DNA of 64,000 nucleotides, taken from assembly GCA_035285595.1 (NCBI GenBank), contig JAYKGV010000057.1:1-64000 (forward strand). Direction: 5' to 3'. Under the pieces are notes generated by a model, which saw only the letters and a program-made list of their open reading frames with translations, did no database searches and had not been told where the DNA came from. The position numbers were made by a program, and so were the translations under genes. This stretch comes from VGJW01 sp035285595. GTDB taxonomy: Bacteria; Cyanobacteriota; Sericytochromatia; S15B-MN24; VGJW01. Positions 51,229 through 60,715 of the stretch are shown here, one piece after another. Every line of letters begins with the position of its first letter. The stretch's first letter is position 1.

Positions 51229-52449
51229 TTAGCGGCCGCCGTGGCCGCCACCATGGTCCCTGTCATAATCCCCGAGGTCGCTGATCTGCTGGTCGCCTTC
51301 CGCGGCCACGTTGTTCAGGACCGTCAGGGTCGCCAGAGTCTCGGTGATCCAGTTGTACTCCGTCACGCGCCGGACGAGGGTCCGGGGCGGACGGGGGCCG
51401 CCATGTCCGCTGTCCCCCTCCTCCCGGCAGTCGTCATCCTCGCACTTCGGATCGGGCAACCTGTTGGTGAGAATGTCGCCGCCACGGGTGAGCATCTCGG
51501 TGTAGATATGGGCGTTGTCGAAGCAGACGAACTTGGGATCCGTGACGTCGTAGTTGGTGAAGGCGTAGTTCAGGAAGGGCATCGGGTCGACCAGGTTGGC
51601 GACACGATCGTAGCGGTAGACGTTGCCGTCGCTGGCCGCGAAAGCAATCTGCGTGCCGTCCGGACTGATGGCCGGATGCGAGATCTGGCCGTACAGGCGA
51701 GCCTGGGCGATTTCGTGGATCATCGGATTCAGCATGTCATAGACGTACAGGCGTCCCGCCAGCGTCGTGAAGACGGCCCAGCGGGCATCGCACGAGATCC
51801 GGATCCAGTTGATCCCCCCCTCGCAGGAGCCCTGTGCGTTGACTTTGGCGAGATCGGCCACCACGCCGTTGAGCCAGAGCATGGCCTTGGGCACGTCGTC
51901 CCGGCGTTCGCTTTCGAGAATGAACGTCATGGCCGTTCCGTCGAAGCTCATGCTGGGCCGCCGGACCGAACCCAGTCCGTTGACGTCGTTGAGGGCCACC
52001 AGCAGTTCGGCCACCACGTCGTAAACGAAAATCTGGGAGCGCCGGCCCTGCCGACGGTCGAAGATCACGCGGCCGCTGCTGAAGACCTCCGGGTTGTTGA
52101 CCCCGATGCCCGCTCCGACCAAGGCGTAGTTGTCGCTGATCGTGCGGTCATACACGAAGAGCTGCTTCTGGCCCCCGATGACGGAGACGAACGGCAACAT
52201 CGTGGGCGCGGCCCCGATGGATAGGCCGGGAATCGGCACGGCAGGTGCGATCGGGGCCACCGCGGCGCCCGATGATGGGCTGGTGGGATTGCCACCACCT
52301 CCCAATTCTGAAGCCACCGGCACTGTGACATTCCCCGCCGGCGGTTGGCCCGTGGGGGGCTGCTGCGTCGGGGACGAGGCGCAGCCCAGGGCAGTGGCGG
52401 CCAGCAGGCCCCCGATGGTCAGACGTGTCGCCAGATTCTTGCGCGCCAT
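51229..52449 (-). CDS. TolB-like beta-propeller lipoprotein
   Basis: 406 residues from ATG 52449 (GGAG 5 bases upstream); an in-frame run to 52560 lacks a site and would bury the signal. Lipobox ATALGC. Repeated propeller blades show SFDGTAMTFILES, SCDARWAVFTTLAGRLYVYD and SPDGTQIAFAASDGNVYRYD, as in TolB/PD40 proteins. C-terminal tail is Asp/Gly/His-rich (DYDRDHGGGHGGR). A periplasmic scaffold role is likely; no Tol-Pal genes are nearby. Confidence 0.83.
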   Translation of the reverse strand: MARKNLATRLTIGGLLAATALGCASSPTQQPPTGQPPAGNVTVPVASELGGGGNPTSPSSGAAVAPIAPAVPIPGLSIGAAPTMLPFVSVIGGQKQLFVYDRTISDNYALVGAGIGVNNPEVFSSGRVIFDRRQGRRSQIFVYDVVAELLVALNDVNGLGSVRRPSMSFDGTAMTFILESERRDDVPKAMLWLNGVVADLAKVNAQGSCEGGINWIRISCDARWAVFTTLAGRLYVYDMLNPMIHEIAQARLYGQISHPAISPDGTQIAFAASDGNVYRYDRVANLVDPMPFLNYAFTNYDVTDPKFVCFDNAHIYTEMLTRGGDILTNRLPDPKCEDDDCREEGDSGHGGPRPPRTLVRRVTEYNWITETLATLTVLNNVAAEGDQQISDLGDYDRDHGGGHGGR

Positions 52450-52680
52450 GAAGTCTCCTCTCGGACATTCCGGGTGGATGGCTCCGGATACGGGCACCGG
52501 GCCCGGCCGGGATCGCGTTGCCGCACACGAGGAGGGGAGGGGTGGGCATGGGGGTCCCACTGGGGGACCGGCCAGAGTTGGGTGACAGGCTGACGTGGGT
52601 CGCTGCAGGATCCGGGACGGCCCGGATCGGTGATGCAGCTACCCTAGCATCCGCCCCTTGCGGTGAAACCGTCGGAAGGC

Positions 52681-53253
52681 ATGACGGATGCTGGTACGAT
52701 GGACCTGTCGGAGGGGCGAGCCTTGGACGAACGCGCGTTGTGGCTGCTCGGAGGCATGACGGTCGCCGTCTGGCTCGGTGGCTGGTGGATGGAGCGCAGT
52801 TTTCGGACCGAGGGTGGCGCAGGCACCATGAGCGAGGCCGTGCAGGTCGCGGACCGAAAGGCACGGGACTGGAGCCCGCAGCCGCTCCTGCTGGGCGTGG
52901 AAGGGCGGGATCTGGTCAAGGGACGTGCAGAGGGGCGTGGGGGATGGATCGTGACTTACGCCGACGCACGGAAGCTCGATCGGGTCTGTGAGGTCCACCT
53001 TGGCAAGCACTTCCTCAAGCTATGGCCAGAACGCGGCAAGCCGGGGCCGGTCTTGCCGATGGAAGGTCTCATGGACTCGGTCGGGATGGCGGAGCTGCTT
53101 CCGGGCAAGGGCGTTCCGCCTCAGGCTCCGGCGACCTGGTCCTGGCGTGTGGACGGAGCCCGCCCCTTGCTTCAGGTTGCCACCGCAGGTCGATTTGCAG
53201 CCACTTGGTCCCTCGATCCGGTGTCGGGTCAACTGCTGGCTTACGATCGCTGA
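52681..53253 (+). CDS. Membrane-anchored hypothetical protein
   Basis: About 190 residues, one membrane helix near the N-terminus (ALWLLGGMTVAVWLGGWWM) then a soluble domain with no known motif. Several starts are possible: GTG 52663, ATG 52681 (GGAAGGC just upstream), ATG 52699 and TTG 52723. It precedes the HD hydrolase by 53 bases on the same strand, so they may be co-transcribed. Function unknown. Confidence 0.62.
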   Translation: MTDAGTMDLSEGRALDERALWLLGGMTVAVWLGGWWMERSFRTEGGAGTMSEAVQVADRKARDWSPQPLLLGVEGRDLVKGRAEGRGGWIVTYADARKLDRVCEVHLGKHFLKLWPERGKPGPVLPMEGLMDSVGMAELLPGKGVPPQAPATWSWRVDGARPLLQVATAGRFAATWSLDPVSGQLLAYDR

Positions 53254-53306
53254 CGGCCCGGCCGACCGGTGCGCTCCCCCGGGGTGCTCGGGTATGTAGG
53301 GGAGAC

Positions 53307-54071
53307 ATGATTCTTCCCGTTGTCGACAATCCGCGCCTTGCCGCCATCCTCGCCCGAATCGAGGATGCGGGCTCCCTGCCGCGCATGTGGCAGGTGGCCG
53401 TCGTCAATTCCCAGCGGGCCGGTGTCAACGACCATGGCCCCACCCACGTCAAGATCGTCGCCCACAATGCCCTCAAGATTCTTCGCCTTCTGGGCGAGGC
53501 CGAGGTCGTGCCCGGGGTGGTCACGGCCCATGGCCTCACCTTCGCGGACGCCGAAATCGTGGTCGTCCTTGCGGGCTTGTTGCATGACGTCGGCATGACG
53601 GTGCACCGGGACAGCCACGAGGCTCACTCCCTGTTCCTGGTCCATCAGGCCCTTCCGCCCCTTTTGGACGGCCTGTACCCGCCGGCCGAATCCGTGATCA
53701 TGGTGCATGAGACCCTGCACGCGATGATTGGCCACAACTCCCTCCAGCGCTGCCTTACGGTCGAGGCAGGGGTGGTCAAGGTGGCCGACGCCCTCGATAT
53801 GTCGAAGTGGCGCTCCCGGGCCATCATCAAGGGTGGCCGCGTCAGCATCCATTCGCTTTCGGCTGCGGCCATCGACAAGGTCGCCATCTCCAAGGGAGAG
53901 ACCCGGCCGGTTCTGGTCGAGGTCACGATGAACAACAGCGCCGGCATCTTCCAGGTGGACAATCTCCTCAAGCACAAGATCCATCACAGTGGCATCGCCC
54001 AGCATTTCGAGGTCCGCACCCGCGTCGAGGGAGAGGCCGAACGTCAGCACGTCCAGACCTTCACCCTCTGA
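53307..54071 (+). CDS. HD-domain phosphohydrolase
   Basis: 254 residues from ATG 53307, with GGGGAG 2-3 bases upstream. HD residues are in GPTHVKIVAHNALKIL, GLLHDVGMTVHRDSHE and VKVADALDMSKWRSR; additional His in VHETLHAMIGHNS probably add metal ligands. C-terminal beta part (RPVLVEVTMNNSAGIFQVDNLL). Resembles uncharacterised HD hydrolases of bacteria and archaea; substrate unknown. It is convergent with the CBS gene (15-base gap). Confidence 0.85.
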   Translation: MILPVVDNPRLAAILARIEDAGSLPRMWQVAVVNSQRAGVNDHGPTHVKIVAHNALKILRLLGEAEVVPGVVTAHGLTFADAEIVVVLAGLLHDVGMTVHRDSHEAHSLFLVHQALPPLLDGLYPPAESVIMVHETLHAMIGHNSLQRCLTVEAGVVKVADALDMSKWRSRAIIKGGRVSIHSLSAAAIDKVAISKGETRPVLVEVTMNNSAGIFQVDNLLKHKIHHSGIAQHFEVRTRVEGEAERQHVQTFTL

Positions 54072-54085
54072 CGCGGATCGGGGCC

Positions 54086-54523
54086 TCAAGCCGTCTTTCG
54101 GGCCTTGCGCAGACGAGGATGGAGTTCGCAAAGGACACGTGCAGCCAAGGACGGGTCAGGCAGGCTGGCGAGGTCATCAAGGCTGATGATGCCCTGCAAC
54201 GTGCCATTGGCAGGTTGGCTGCTCACGCAGAGTCGACGGACCCGATGCCGGATCATCTGGTCGGCGGCTTCCTCCAGCGACGCATCCGGATCGACGCAGA
54301 CCGGTCCGTGATGGATCAAGTTGCGGATGGGCAGTTGAACCGCATCGGCGGTTAGCGCCTCGATGGCCAAATCGCGGTCGGTCACCACGCCCATGATCCG
54401 ACCACCTTCCAGGATGGGCACGAGGCCCACGTCCTCACGTTTCATAAGGCGAGCTACCTCGAGGACCGTCGTCTCGGGGCCACTGGTGTGGACGTGGGGG
54501 TTCATGAGGTCTCGGACACGCAT
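54086..54523 (-). CDS. CBS-pair protein
   Basis: 145 residues made of two CBS motifs: LMNPHVHTSGPETTVLEVARLMKREDVGLVPILEGGRIMGVVTDRDLAIEAL (about 6-58) and LIHHGPVCVDPDASLEEAADQMIRHRVRRLCVSS...GIISLDDLASL (about 69-122). Such Bateman modules bind adenosine nucleotides and regulate partners. There is no attached enzyme domain. Partner unknown. Confidence 0.9.
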   Translation of the reverse strand: MRVRDLMNPHVHTSGPETTVLEVARLMKREDVGLVPILEGGRIMGVVTDRDLAIEALTADAVQLPIRNLIHHGPVCVDPDASLEEAADQMIRHRVRRLCVSSQPANGTLQGIISLDDLASLPDPSLAARVLCELHPRLRKARKTA

Positions 54524-54618
54524 GGCGCACTCCTGTCGGCATAGGGGGATGGCCTCATGCTGTCCCCGCGGCCCACAGGGACAAGGGATGCCGCCTCGCT
54601 CTCTGCTAGACTTGGAGG

Positions 54619-56130
54619 ATGCTACGGGTCCACAACGACCTGACCAGGCGGCTTGAACCGTTCGCCCCCGCGAATCCGCCCGAGGTCACGATGTACGCCT
54701 GCGGGGTGACGGTTTATGACGCCTGTCATCTGGGCCATGCACGTGCCTATGTGGCGTGGGACGTCGTCCGACGCTACCTCGAGCATTTGGGCTATCAGGT
54801 TCGGCATGTCCAGAACTTCACCGATATCGACGACAAAATCATTCAGCGTGCCGCCGAGCGGGGTGAGGATCCCGGGACGCTTGCTCAGCGCTGGGAGCAG
54901 GCCTACTTCGCGGATATGGATCGGTTGGCGATTCTGCGCGCCACCGAGTATCCCCGGGCCACGGAGTTCGTTCCGGCCATGGTGCGATTCATCGAGGGCC
55001 TTATGGCCAAGGGCCATGCCTATGTCGTGGCGGATGGCAGCGTGTATTTCGATGTGGCCAGTTTTCCCGCCTATGGGAGACTGTCCGGCCGGTCGGCCGA
55101 AGATCTGGGCCAGCGCACCCGCCTCGATGAGCCGGATCCACAGAAGCGTGGTCCGGCCGACTTTGCGCTCTGGAAGGCTGCGAAGCCCGGTGAGCCGAGC
55201 TGGTCCAGCCCGTGGGGCGAGGGCCGCCCCGGGTGGCATCTCGAGTGCTCGGCCATGGCGGAGGCGTTGCTGGGCAAGACGATCGACCTGCATGTCGGGG
55301 GTGTCGACTTGCTGTTTCCACACCATGAGAACGAAGTGGCGCAGTCCGAGGCTCTGCATGACTGTGCCTTCGTCAGGTGTTGGTTGCACAATGGCTTCGT
55401 CAACATCGCCGAGGAGAAGATGTCCAAGAGTCTGGGCAATTTCCGGACGGTGCGCGACCTGCTCGAGGTCCACGATGCCCAGGCGGTCCGCTTCTTCCTG
55501 CTGCAGACACACTATCGGCAGGATCTTTCTTTCACGGAAGAGGCCCTGGTCGGGGCCGCCCGCGCCATGGCAAGGTTGCGACGCTCGCTTGGTGTGCGCC
55601 GTGCCGCCTTGGCGCCCGTGACTCCTGCGGTTCAGACCTTGCAGGAAAAAATCAGCAGAGCCTTCGCAGAGGCGATGGACGATGATTTCAATACCCCTCG
55701 TGCCCTTGCGGCCCTATGGGATGCCCGAGCCGACCTTGCCGCACTTGCAGGCCCGGATGCCGCGGCGGCCGGCCATTCCGTGGAGCTTGTCCTGACGTTG
55801 GCTGAGGTCTTGGGTCTGGACCTGTCCCAGCCTCAGGGCGAGGGCGACTGGCCCGAGGCCGTGGCGGCCGCGGCTGAGACGCTGCGCGAGGTCACCCCGC
55901 ATGGGCTGTCCGATGCGACGGACACGCAAGAGCAGCTGGCTCATTGGCTTTTCGCGCGCCGTCAGGCCAAGGCGGCCAAGGACTTTGCGTTGGCCGATGC
56001 GCTGCGCAGTCAACTGACGGCCAGCGGCTTCGTCTTGGCCGATCGCAAGGATGGCTCCGTCGAAGTCGCGTTGACCTCCGAGCCGGGCTGGTCGTGGATC
56101 TGGCAACCGGAAGGCCATCCCGTTGCCTGA
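54619..56130 (+). CDS. cysS: Cysteinyl-tRNA synthetase
   Basis: 503 residues. Class I signatures are VYDACHLGHARAYV (HIGH) and EEKMSKSLGN (KMSKS). Zinc ligands are the Cys in MYACGVTVY, Cys in HLECSAM and His in PHHENE. GGAGG abuts the ATG at 54619 with no spacing; a stop just upstream excludes a longer start. Followed by mrnC with an overlap and then rlmB, the order cysS-mrnC-rlmB seen in Bacillus. Confidence 0.97.
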   Translation: MLRVHNDLTRRLEPFAPANPPEVTMYACGVTVYDACHLGHARAYVAWDVVRRYLEHLGYQVRHVQNFTDIDDKIIQRAAERGEDPGTLAQRWEQAYFADMDRLAILRATEYPRATEFVPAMVRFIEGLMAKGHAYVVADGSVYFDVASFPAYGRLSGRSAEDLGQRTRLDEPDPQKRGPADFALWKAAKPGEPSWSSPWGEGRPGWHLECSAMAEALLGKTIDLHVGGVDLLFPHHENEVAQSEALHDCAFVRCWLHNGFVNIAEEKMSKSLGNFRTVRDLLEVHDAQAVRFFLLQTHYRQDLSFTEEALVGAARAMARLRRSLGVRRAALAPVTPAVQTLQEKISRAFAEAMDDDFNTPRALAALWDARADLAALAGPDAAAAGHSVELVLTLAEVLGLDLSQPQGEGDWPEAVAAAAETLREVTPHGLSDATDTQEQLAHWLFARRQAKAAKDFALADALRSQLTASGFVLADRKDGSVEVALTSEPGWSWIWQPEGHPVA

Positions 56131-56614
56131 TTGCCCAGGTCCTGAGGCCTTGGCGGAGGCGCGCGCGGGTCAGCCGGCCCGATTGCTGGCCGAAGTTCAC
56201 CCCCGGGATCTGGCGTATCTCGGGGACGCCGTCCATGAACTCGAGATCCGTCGACGTAGTCTCTCCCGGCCGATGCAAGGGCGAGTCCGTCATCGCGAGA
56301 CCGTGCGACGAGTCCGTGCAGGGGCACAAGCAGACGTGTTACGTCGCCTCGAGCCGGATTTGGCCGAGGATGAGCGCGAGGTCGTTCGCCGGGCACGCGC
56401 CTTGAAACACCTCGCCACCCGTTCAGCCGACCCGGGGACTTATCGCTGGGCTACGGCATTCGAGGCCTGGATCGGCTATCTTTGGCTGCTGGGCCGCCAC
56501 GAGCGGCTGGCCTGGGTGTTGGCCCGGGCCGAGGAGTTTGTCGGTTCCGGCGAGTCCGCCGTCGTTGCATCCGAGGAGGATGAAGATGCCCCCAGGCAAG
56601 AAGCCCGGCCCTAA
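56123..56614 (+). CDS. mrnC: Mini-ribonuclease III
   Basis: 163 residues from TTG 56123, overlapping the cysS stop. An RNase III catalytic domain without a dsRNA-binding domain: DLAYLGDAVHELEIRR with Asp35 and FEAWIGYLWLLGR with Glu114. It matures 23S rRNA ends in Bacillus and cyanobacteria. The 3' end overlaps the start of rlmB by 29 bases. A longer C-terminal acidic tail is present (SEEDEDAPRQEARP). Confidence 0.9.
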   Translation: MPDCPGPEALAEARAGQPARLLAEVHPRDLAYLGDAVHELEIRRRSLSRPMQGRVRHRETVRRVRAGAQADVLRRLEPDLAEDEREVVRRARALKHLATRSADPGTYRWATAFEAWIGYLWLLGRHERLAWVLARAEEFVGSGESAVVASEEDEDAPRQEARP

Positions 56615-57719
56615 GGGCCGTTCACCCTCCGGCAACAGTCCGGCGCGTGGTCGCAAGATGGGCCCCGTCTCCGCATCGATGGCCCGAAAAATGGGGATTG
56701 ACGTGCCGCCAGCGGGCACTCCCCGGAAGGCGACAGGCCAGGGGAGCGGAGCGCCCAAGGCGGGTGGATTCAAGGGTGGACGGCCTATGGGCCGCGAGGT
56801 GGTCCGTGAGGATGCCTCGGCCTCTCGCGAGCGTGCAGGAAGTCGGGCATCGGGCGGGCGCGAGGGGGATCGTCCCGCCCCCCGTCCCGGTCGGCAGCGG
56901 CGCGATGCCGAGGCCGCCCCGCGGCTGCGCGCGGCCCGGAAGCCTCCCGTCGAGGCTGGTGCGGAGGATACACAGGAACGCCCTGAACCGGAGGGCGAGA
57001 TGGTCTGGGGTCGCCATGCCGTGATGGCGGCGCTGCGCAGCGGTCGGCCGGTCAACAAGATCTGGTTGCAACGCAGTCTGGAAGATGCCAAGTTTGCCAC
57101 GGCCATCCGCATGCAAGCCCGCGAGGCCGGCGTGGCGGTCGTCGAGGTGGAGCGTGCACGCCTCGAGGTATTGGTCGCGGGTCCTCATCAGGGGATCGTC
57201 GCGTCGCTCGCGCCCGTCGCCTATCAGACCTTTGCCCGTGTGCTCGAGGCGGCCAAGGCCGCGGAACGTCCACTCCTTCTGCTGTTGGAGGGTATCGAGG
57301 ATCCGCATAATCTGGGAGCGCTCATTCGTTCCGCCGAGGCAGCGGGAGCCCAGGGCGTGGTCATTCCGCAACGGCGGGCCGTGGGCCTGACGGGCGTTGT
57401 GGCCAAGGCGGCGGCAGGTGCGTTGGATTTGTTGCCTGTGGCCCGCGTGGTCAACCTGGCCCAAGCCGTACGTGACCTGCAGCAGGCGGGCTTCTGGGTC
57501 GTGGCTGCGGATGGCGCGGGGGAAGAACTGCCCTGGCAGGTCGACATGAAGGGGCCCATTGCCTTGCTCGTCGGCAGCGAGGGCAAGGGGCTTTCCCGCA
57601 ACCTTCTCGAGACTTGCGACCATGTCGTGCGCTTGCCGATGCCCGGCAAGACTCCGTCGCTCAACGCCTCGGTGGCGGGTGGCATCCTGCTCTTCGAGGC
57701 CGTGCGCCAGCGCAGCTGA
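56586..57719 (+). CDS. rlmB: 23S rRNA (guanosine-2'-O-)-methyltransferase RlmB/TrmH (SpoU) family
   Basis: 377 residues from ATG 56586; the 5' part overlaps mrnC, whose end carries the AGGAGG site 6 bases upstream. Residues 1-115 are a disordered, basic Pro/Gly/Arg-rich extension not usual in RlmB. The substrate-binding domain begins MVWGRHAVMAALRSGRPVNKIW. SpoU knot motifs follow: EDPHNLGALIRSAEAAGA, LLVGSEGKGLS and LPMPGKTPSLNASVAGGILLFE, which bind S-adenosylmethionine. The tail may help binding RNA. Confidence 0.93.
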   Translation: MPPGKKPGPKGRSPSGNSPARGRKMGPVSASMARKMGIDVPPAGTPRKATGQGSGAPKAGGFKGGRPMGREVVREDASASRERAGSRASGGREGDRPAPRPGRQRRDAEAAPRLRAARKPPVEAGAEDTQERPEPEGEMVWGRHAVMAALRSGRPVNKIWLQRSLEDAKFATAIRMQAREAGVAVVEVERARLEVLVAGPHQGIVASLAPVAYQTFARVLEAAKAAERPLLLLLEGIEDPHNLGALIRSAEAAGAQGVVIPQRRAVGLTGVVAKAAAGALDLLPVARVVNLAQAVRDLQQAGFWVVAADGAGEELPWQVDMKGPIALLVGSEGKGLSRNLLETCDHVVRLPMPGKTPSLNASVAGGILLFEAVRQRS

Positions 57720-57739
57720 GCCGCGTCTTCCTGCGCCAC

Positions 57740-57773
57740 AAAGGCCGCCCCGGAATCATCTGGGGCGGCCTTT
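57740..57773. terminator. Bidirectional hairpin between rlmB and ftsH
   Basis: AAAGGCCGCCCC (57740-57751) pairs perfectly with GGGGCGGCCTTT (57762-57773) around a 10-base loop. A-rich and T-rich ends on both sides fit a terminator for both convergent genes (stops at 57719 and 57797). Confidence 0.85.
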
Positions 57774-57796
57774 GCGGCACCAAGGAAAGGCGCTCC

Positions 57797-59653
57797 TCAC
57801 GCCGGCGTGGGAACGGGCTCCGTGGCCGCCGCAGGGGGTTGTCCACCTTGGACCAGGGCCTTGAATTCGTCGGCGTCGAGTGTCTCCCGCCGGATGAGCT
57901 CTTGCGCCACCCGTTCGAGCACGTCACGATGCTCGGTCAGGATCTCGCGGGCGCGCTTGTGACAGCTTTCCACGATGTGGCGCACTTCTCGGTCGATGAG
58001 GGCCGCCACGTCTTCGCTGAAGTTGCGGTCTTCGCCCAGTTCGCGGCCGAGGAAGACGTGCTCGGTACGCCGCCCGAAGGCCAAGGGACCCACCGCCTCC
58101 GACATCCCCCACTCCGTGACCATGCGTCGGGCCAGTGCCGTGGCGCGCTCGAGGTCGTTGCTGGCACCTGTGGTGATCTCGTCAAAGACGATATCTTCGG
58201 CCACCTGACCGCCGAACATCATGGTGATCCGGTCAAGCAGCTCGCTTCGGCTGGTCAGGACGCGATCCTCTTCGGGCAGGGTCATCGTGAGACCAAGGGC
58301 CATGCCTCGGGACACGATGGTCACCTTGTGGACCGGATCGGCATGGGGCAGCTCATGTGCGACGAGCGCGTGACCCACCTCGTGATAGGCAATGATTTCC
58401 TTTTCGCGATCTCCGATGATCCGGCTGCGGCGCTCCGGACCGGCAATGACCTTGTCGATGGCCTGCTCGAAGTCTTCCATGACGACTTCCTTGCGGTTTT
58501 GCCGAGCGGCCAGCAGGGCGGCTTCGTTGGCCATGTTCTGCAAGTCTGCCCCGGTGAACCCCGGTGTCCGCTTGGCGAGAATCTCGAGGTCGACTCCGTC
58601 GGCGAGTGGCTTGTTCTTGACGTGAACCTCGAGGATGGCCTTCCTTCCCCGCACGTCCGGCTGGTCCACGACGACCTGACGATCGAAGCGGCCGGGCCGC
58701 ATGAGGGCGGCATCCAGAATGTCGGGGCGGTTGGTGGCGGCGATGACGATGACACTGACGTTGGGCTCGAAACCATCCATCTCGACCAGAAGCTGGTTGA
58801 GCGTCTGTTCACGTTCGTCGTGCCCCCCGCCCAGGCCCGCTCCACGCTGCCGGCCGACGGCGTCGATTTCGTCGACGAACACGATGCATGGCGCGTGCTT
58901 CTTGGCCTGCTCGAAGAGGTCACGGACGCGGCTTGCTCCCACGCCCACGAACATCTCGACGAAGTCCGAACCCGAAATGCTGAAGAACGGCACTCCGGCC
59001 TCGCCGGCAATGGCCTTGGCCAGCAAGGTCTTGCCCGTCCCCGGGGCGCCCACCAGCAGCACCCCGCGGGGGATGCGTGCGCCCAGCGCCTGAAACTTCT
59101 CTGGTGTCTTCAGGAACTCGACAATCTCCTGCAGTTCCGTCTTGGCCTCTTCGATGCCCGCCACGTCGGCGAATGTGAGCTTGGGCTTGTTGTCGAGCAT
59201 CATCTTGGCTCGGCTCTTGCCGAAGCTCATCGCCTGGTTGGAGCCACTCTGGGCCTGCCGCAGCATGAAGATCCACAGGCCCACGATGATGAGGATGGGA
59301 ACGAGGACGGTGCTGAGCAGGGAGACCCACCAGTTGGTCTGGTCCGGACGCTTGCCCGAGATCTCGACGCGGGCTTCCTTGAGCGTGGCGATCAGGCTGG
59401 GGTCGTCCGGAGCCACGGTGCGCAACTGGGTGGGACGGGTTCCAGGGGTGGTCTCACGCGGCGTGGCCACGATGGTCCCTGACAGGTTGTCGATGGTGAC
59501 GGACTTCAAGGAGCCTTTGTCGACCAGCTCGAGAAAGCGGGTGTAGGTCACGTCCTCGACGACATGACCCGAGCGCATCAGGCTGCCCACGAAGACGAAT
59601 GCCAGCAGCACCAGCAGGATGGAGATGCCACTGTTCTTCCAGAACCTGTTCAC
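57797..59653 (-). CDS. ftsH: ATP-dependent zinc metalloprotease FtsH
   Basis: 618 residues from GTG 59653. Two membrane helices (about 8-26 and 109-129) flank a periplasmic domain. AAA module has GAPGTGKT, CIVFVDEIDAVG and RPDILDAALMRPGRFDR; pore FVEMFVGVG. The protease site is HEVGH (usually HEAGH), keeping HExxH. It degrades misfolded and regulatory membrane proteins. Located 9 bases after tilS, as part of a tRNA-tilS-ftsH string. Confidence 0.97.
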   Translation of the reverse strand: MNRFWKNSGISILLVLLAFVFVGSLMRSGHVVEDVTYTRFLELVDKGSLKSVTIDNLSGTIVATPRETTPGTRPTQLRTVAPDDPSLIATLKEARVEISGKRPDQTNWWVSLLSTVLVPILIIVGLWIFMLRQAQSGSNQAMSFGKSRAKMMLDNKPKLTFADVAGIEEAKTELQEIVEFLKTPEKFQALGARIPRGVLLVGAPGTGKTLLAKAIAGEAGVPFFSISGSDFVEMFVGVGASRVRDLFEQAKKHAPCIVFVDEIDAVGRQRGAGLGGGHDEREQTLNQLLVEMDGFEPNVSVIVIAATNRPDILDAALMRPGRFDRQVVVDQPDVRGRKAILEVHVKNKPLADGVDLEILAKRTPGFTGADLQNMANEAALLAARQNRKEVVMEDFEQAIDKVIAGPERRSRIIGDREKEIIAYHEVGHALVAHELPHADPVHKVTIVSRGMALGLTMTLPEEDRVLTSRSELLDRITMMFGGQVAEDIVFDEITTGASNDLERATALARRMVTEWGMSEAVGPLAFGRRTEHVFLGRELGEDRNFSEDVAALIDREVRHIVESCHKRAREILTEHRDVLERVAQELIRRETLDADEFKALVQGGQPPAAATEPVPTPA

Positions 59654-59662
59654 GTCAAGGCC

Positions 59663-60709
59663 TCAGCAAACCCGAAGATCGGGCGGGGAATGCCCCTCGG
59701 GCATGCTAGGCCCGCCGGGGGTGGGCGTCAAGCAAAGGCGGCATGGCACAAGGGTTTCGGCCGACGAGGCCATGAGGGCCAACCGGCCGTCTCGCACGGC
59801 CAGCACGCCGCCTTTGAGGTGCAGGTGGCCGGGGCTTCCCGCAGCCAGCCACCCGATGACCTGTTCTGTTCTTGCCGTGTCCCACTCAGGCTGCCATCTT
59901 TGCAAGACCCGACGTTGCACGGCAGGCGGCAGACCCGCCAAGCCCGCGGCAACGGGGGCACGTGAGCCGTCGACGCACAGGTCGACATAGGCGGTCTCTG
60001 CCCAGGCTGCGAGGGCTTCACGGTCTTCCCGGGCTCTGTCCGCCAGACGTCCGAAGGCTTCGACCCACCGGGGCTGTAGTTGCCCCAGCAAGGGAGCGAG
60101 CTGCAGCCGGATGAAGTTCCGGGGGGTATGGCCCGGATCGAAGTTGGTGGGGTCTTCGAGAGGGGGTGGGAGGCCCTGATCGCGATACCAGGAAGCAAGG
60201 GCCGAGCGTGTGCAGGGCAGCAGGGGGCGCAACAGCCGCACCCCCCCGGGACCCTCGCCGACAATCCCCATCCCGGCCAGTCCGTCGGGTGCCGTACCTC
60301 TCACCATCCGGAGCAGCAGGGTCTCTGCTTGATCATCGGCGTGATGACCCAGCGCGATGGCGGAGATGCCCATGGTGCTCGCCAGCTTCGAAAGGGCCTC
60401 ATATCGTGCCTCCCGTGCCGCGGTTTCACCCCGAGGGGGCGAGGTCAGATGCAAGACGGTGCATGGTCTTCCCATGCTGCTGGCCAGAGCCTCGACGTGG
60501 CGAGCATCTGCGGCGGAATCCGGCCGCATGCCGTGGTCGACATGCGCCACGTGCAGTGGATGACGGTCGATTCCTGCCAAGAGGGCCAGCAAGGTCGTGG
60601 AGTCCAGTCCGCCACTGACGGCGACGAGAATCGGGGAACCGGCAGCTGGCCAGCCCGCTTGGGCGGCGGCGTGCTTCACTGCCTCCGGAGGATGGCGACG
60701 AAGGAGCAT
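59663..60709 (-). CDS. tilS: tRNA(Ile)-lysidine synthase
   Basis: 348 residues from ATG 60709. ATP-pyrophosphatase loop AVSGGLDSTTLL, VDHGMRPDSAADA, ALGHHADDQAETLLLRMVRG and PTNFDPGHTPRNFIR are TilS hallmarks. The enzyme converts C34 of the CAU anticodon of tRNA-Ile2 to lysidine. The chosen start has no ribosome site and lies only 6 bases from a tRNA gene; GTG 60679 with GGAGG 2 bases upstream is an alternative. The reading frame continues backward through the tRNA, which is not coding. Confidence 0.94.
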   Translation of the reverse strand: MLLRRHPPEAVKHAAAQAGWPAAGSPILVAVSGGLDSTTLLALLAGIDRHPLHVAHVDHGMRPDSAADARHVEALASSMGRPCTVLHLTSPPRGETAAREARYEALSKLASTMGISAIALGHHADDQAETLLLRMVRGTAPDGLAGMGIVGEGPGGVRLLRPLLPCTRSALASWYRDQGLPPPLEDPTNFDPGHTPRNFIRLQLAPLLGQLQPRWVEAFGRLADRAREDREALAAWAETAYVDLCVDGSRAPVAAGLAGLPPAVQRRVLQRWQPEWDTARTEQVIGWLAAGSPGHLHLKGGVLAVRDGRLALMASSAETLVPCRLCLTPTPGGPSMPEGHSPPDLRVC

Positions 60710-60715
60710 GGCGAG

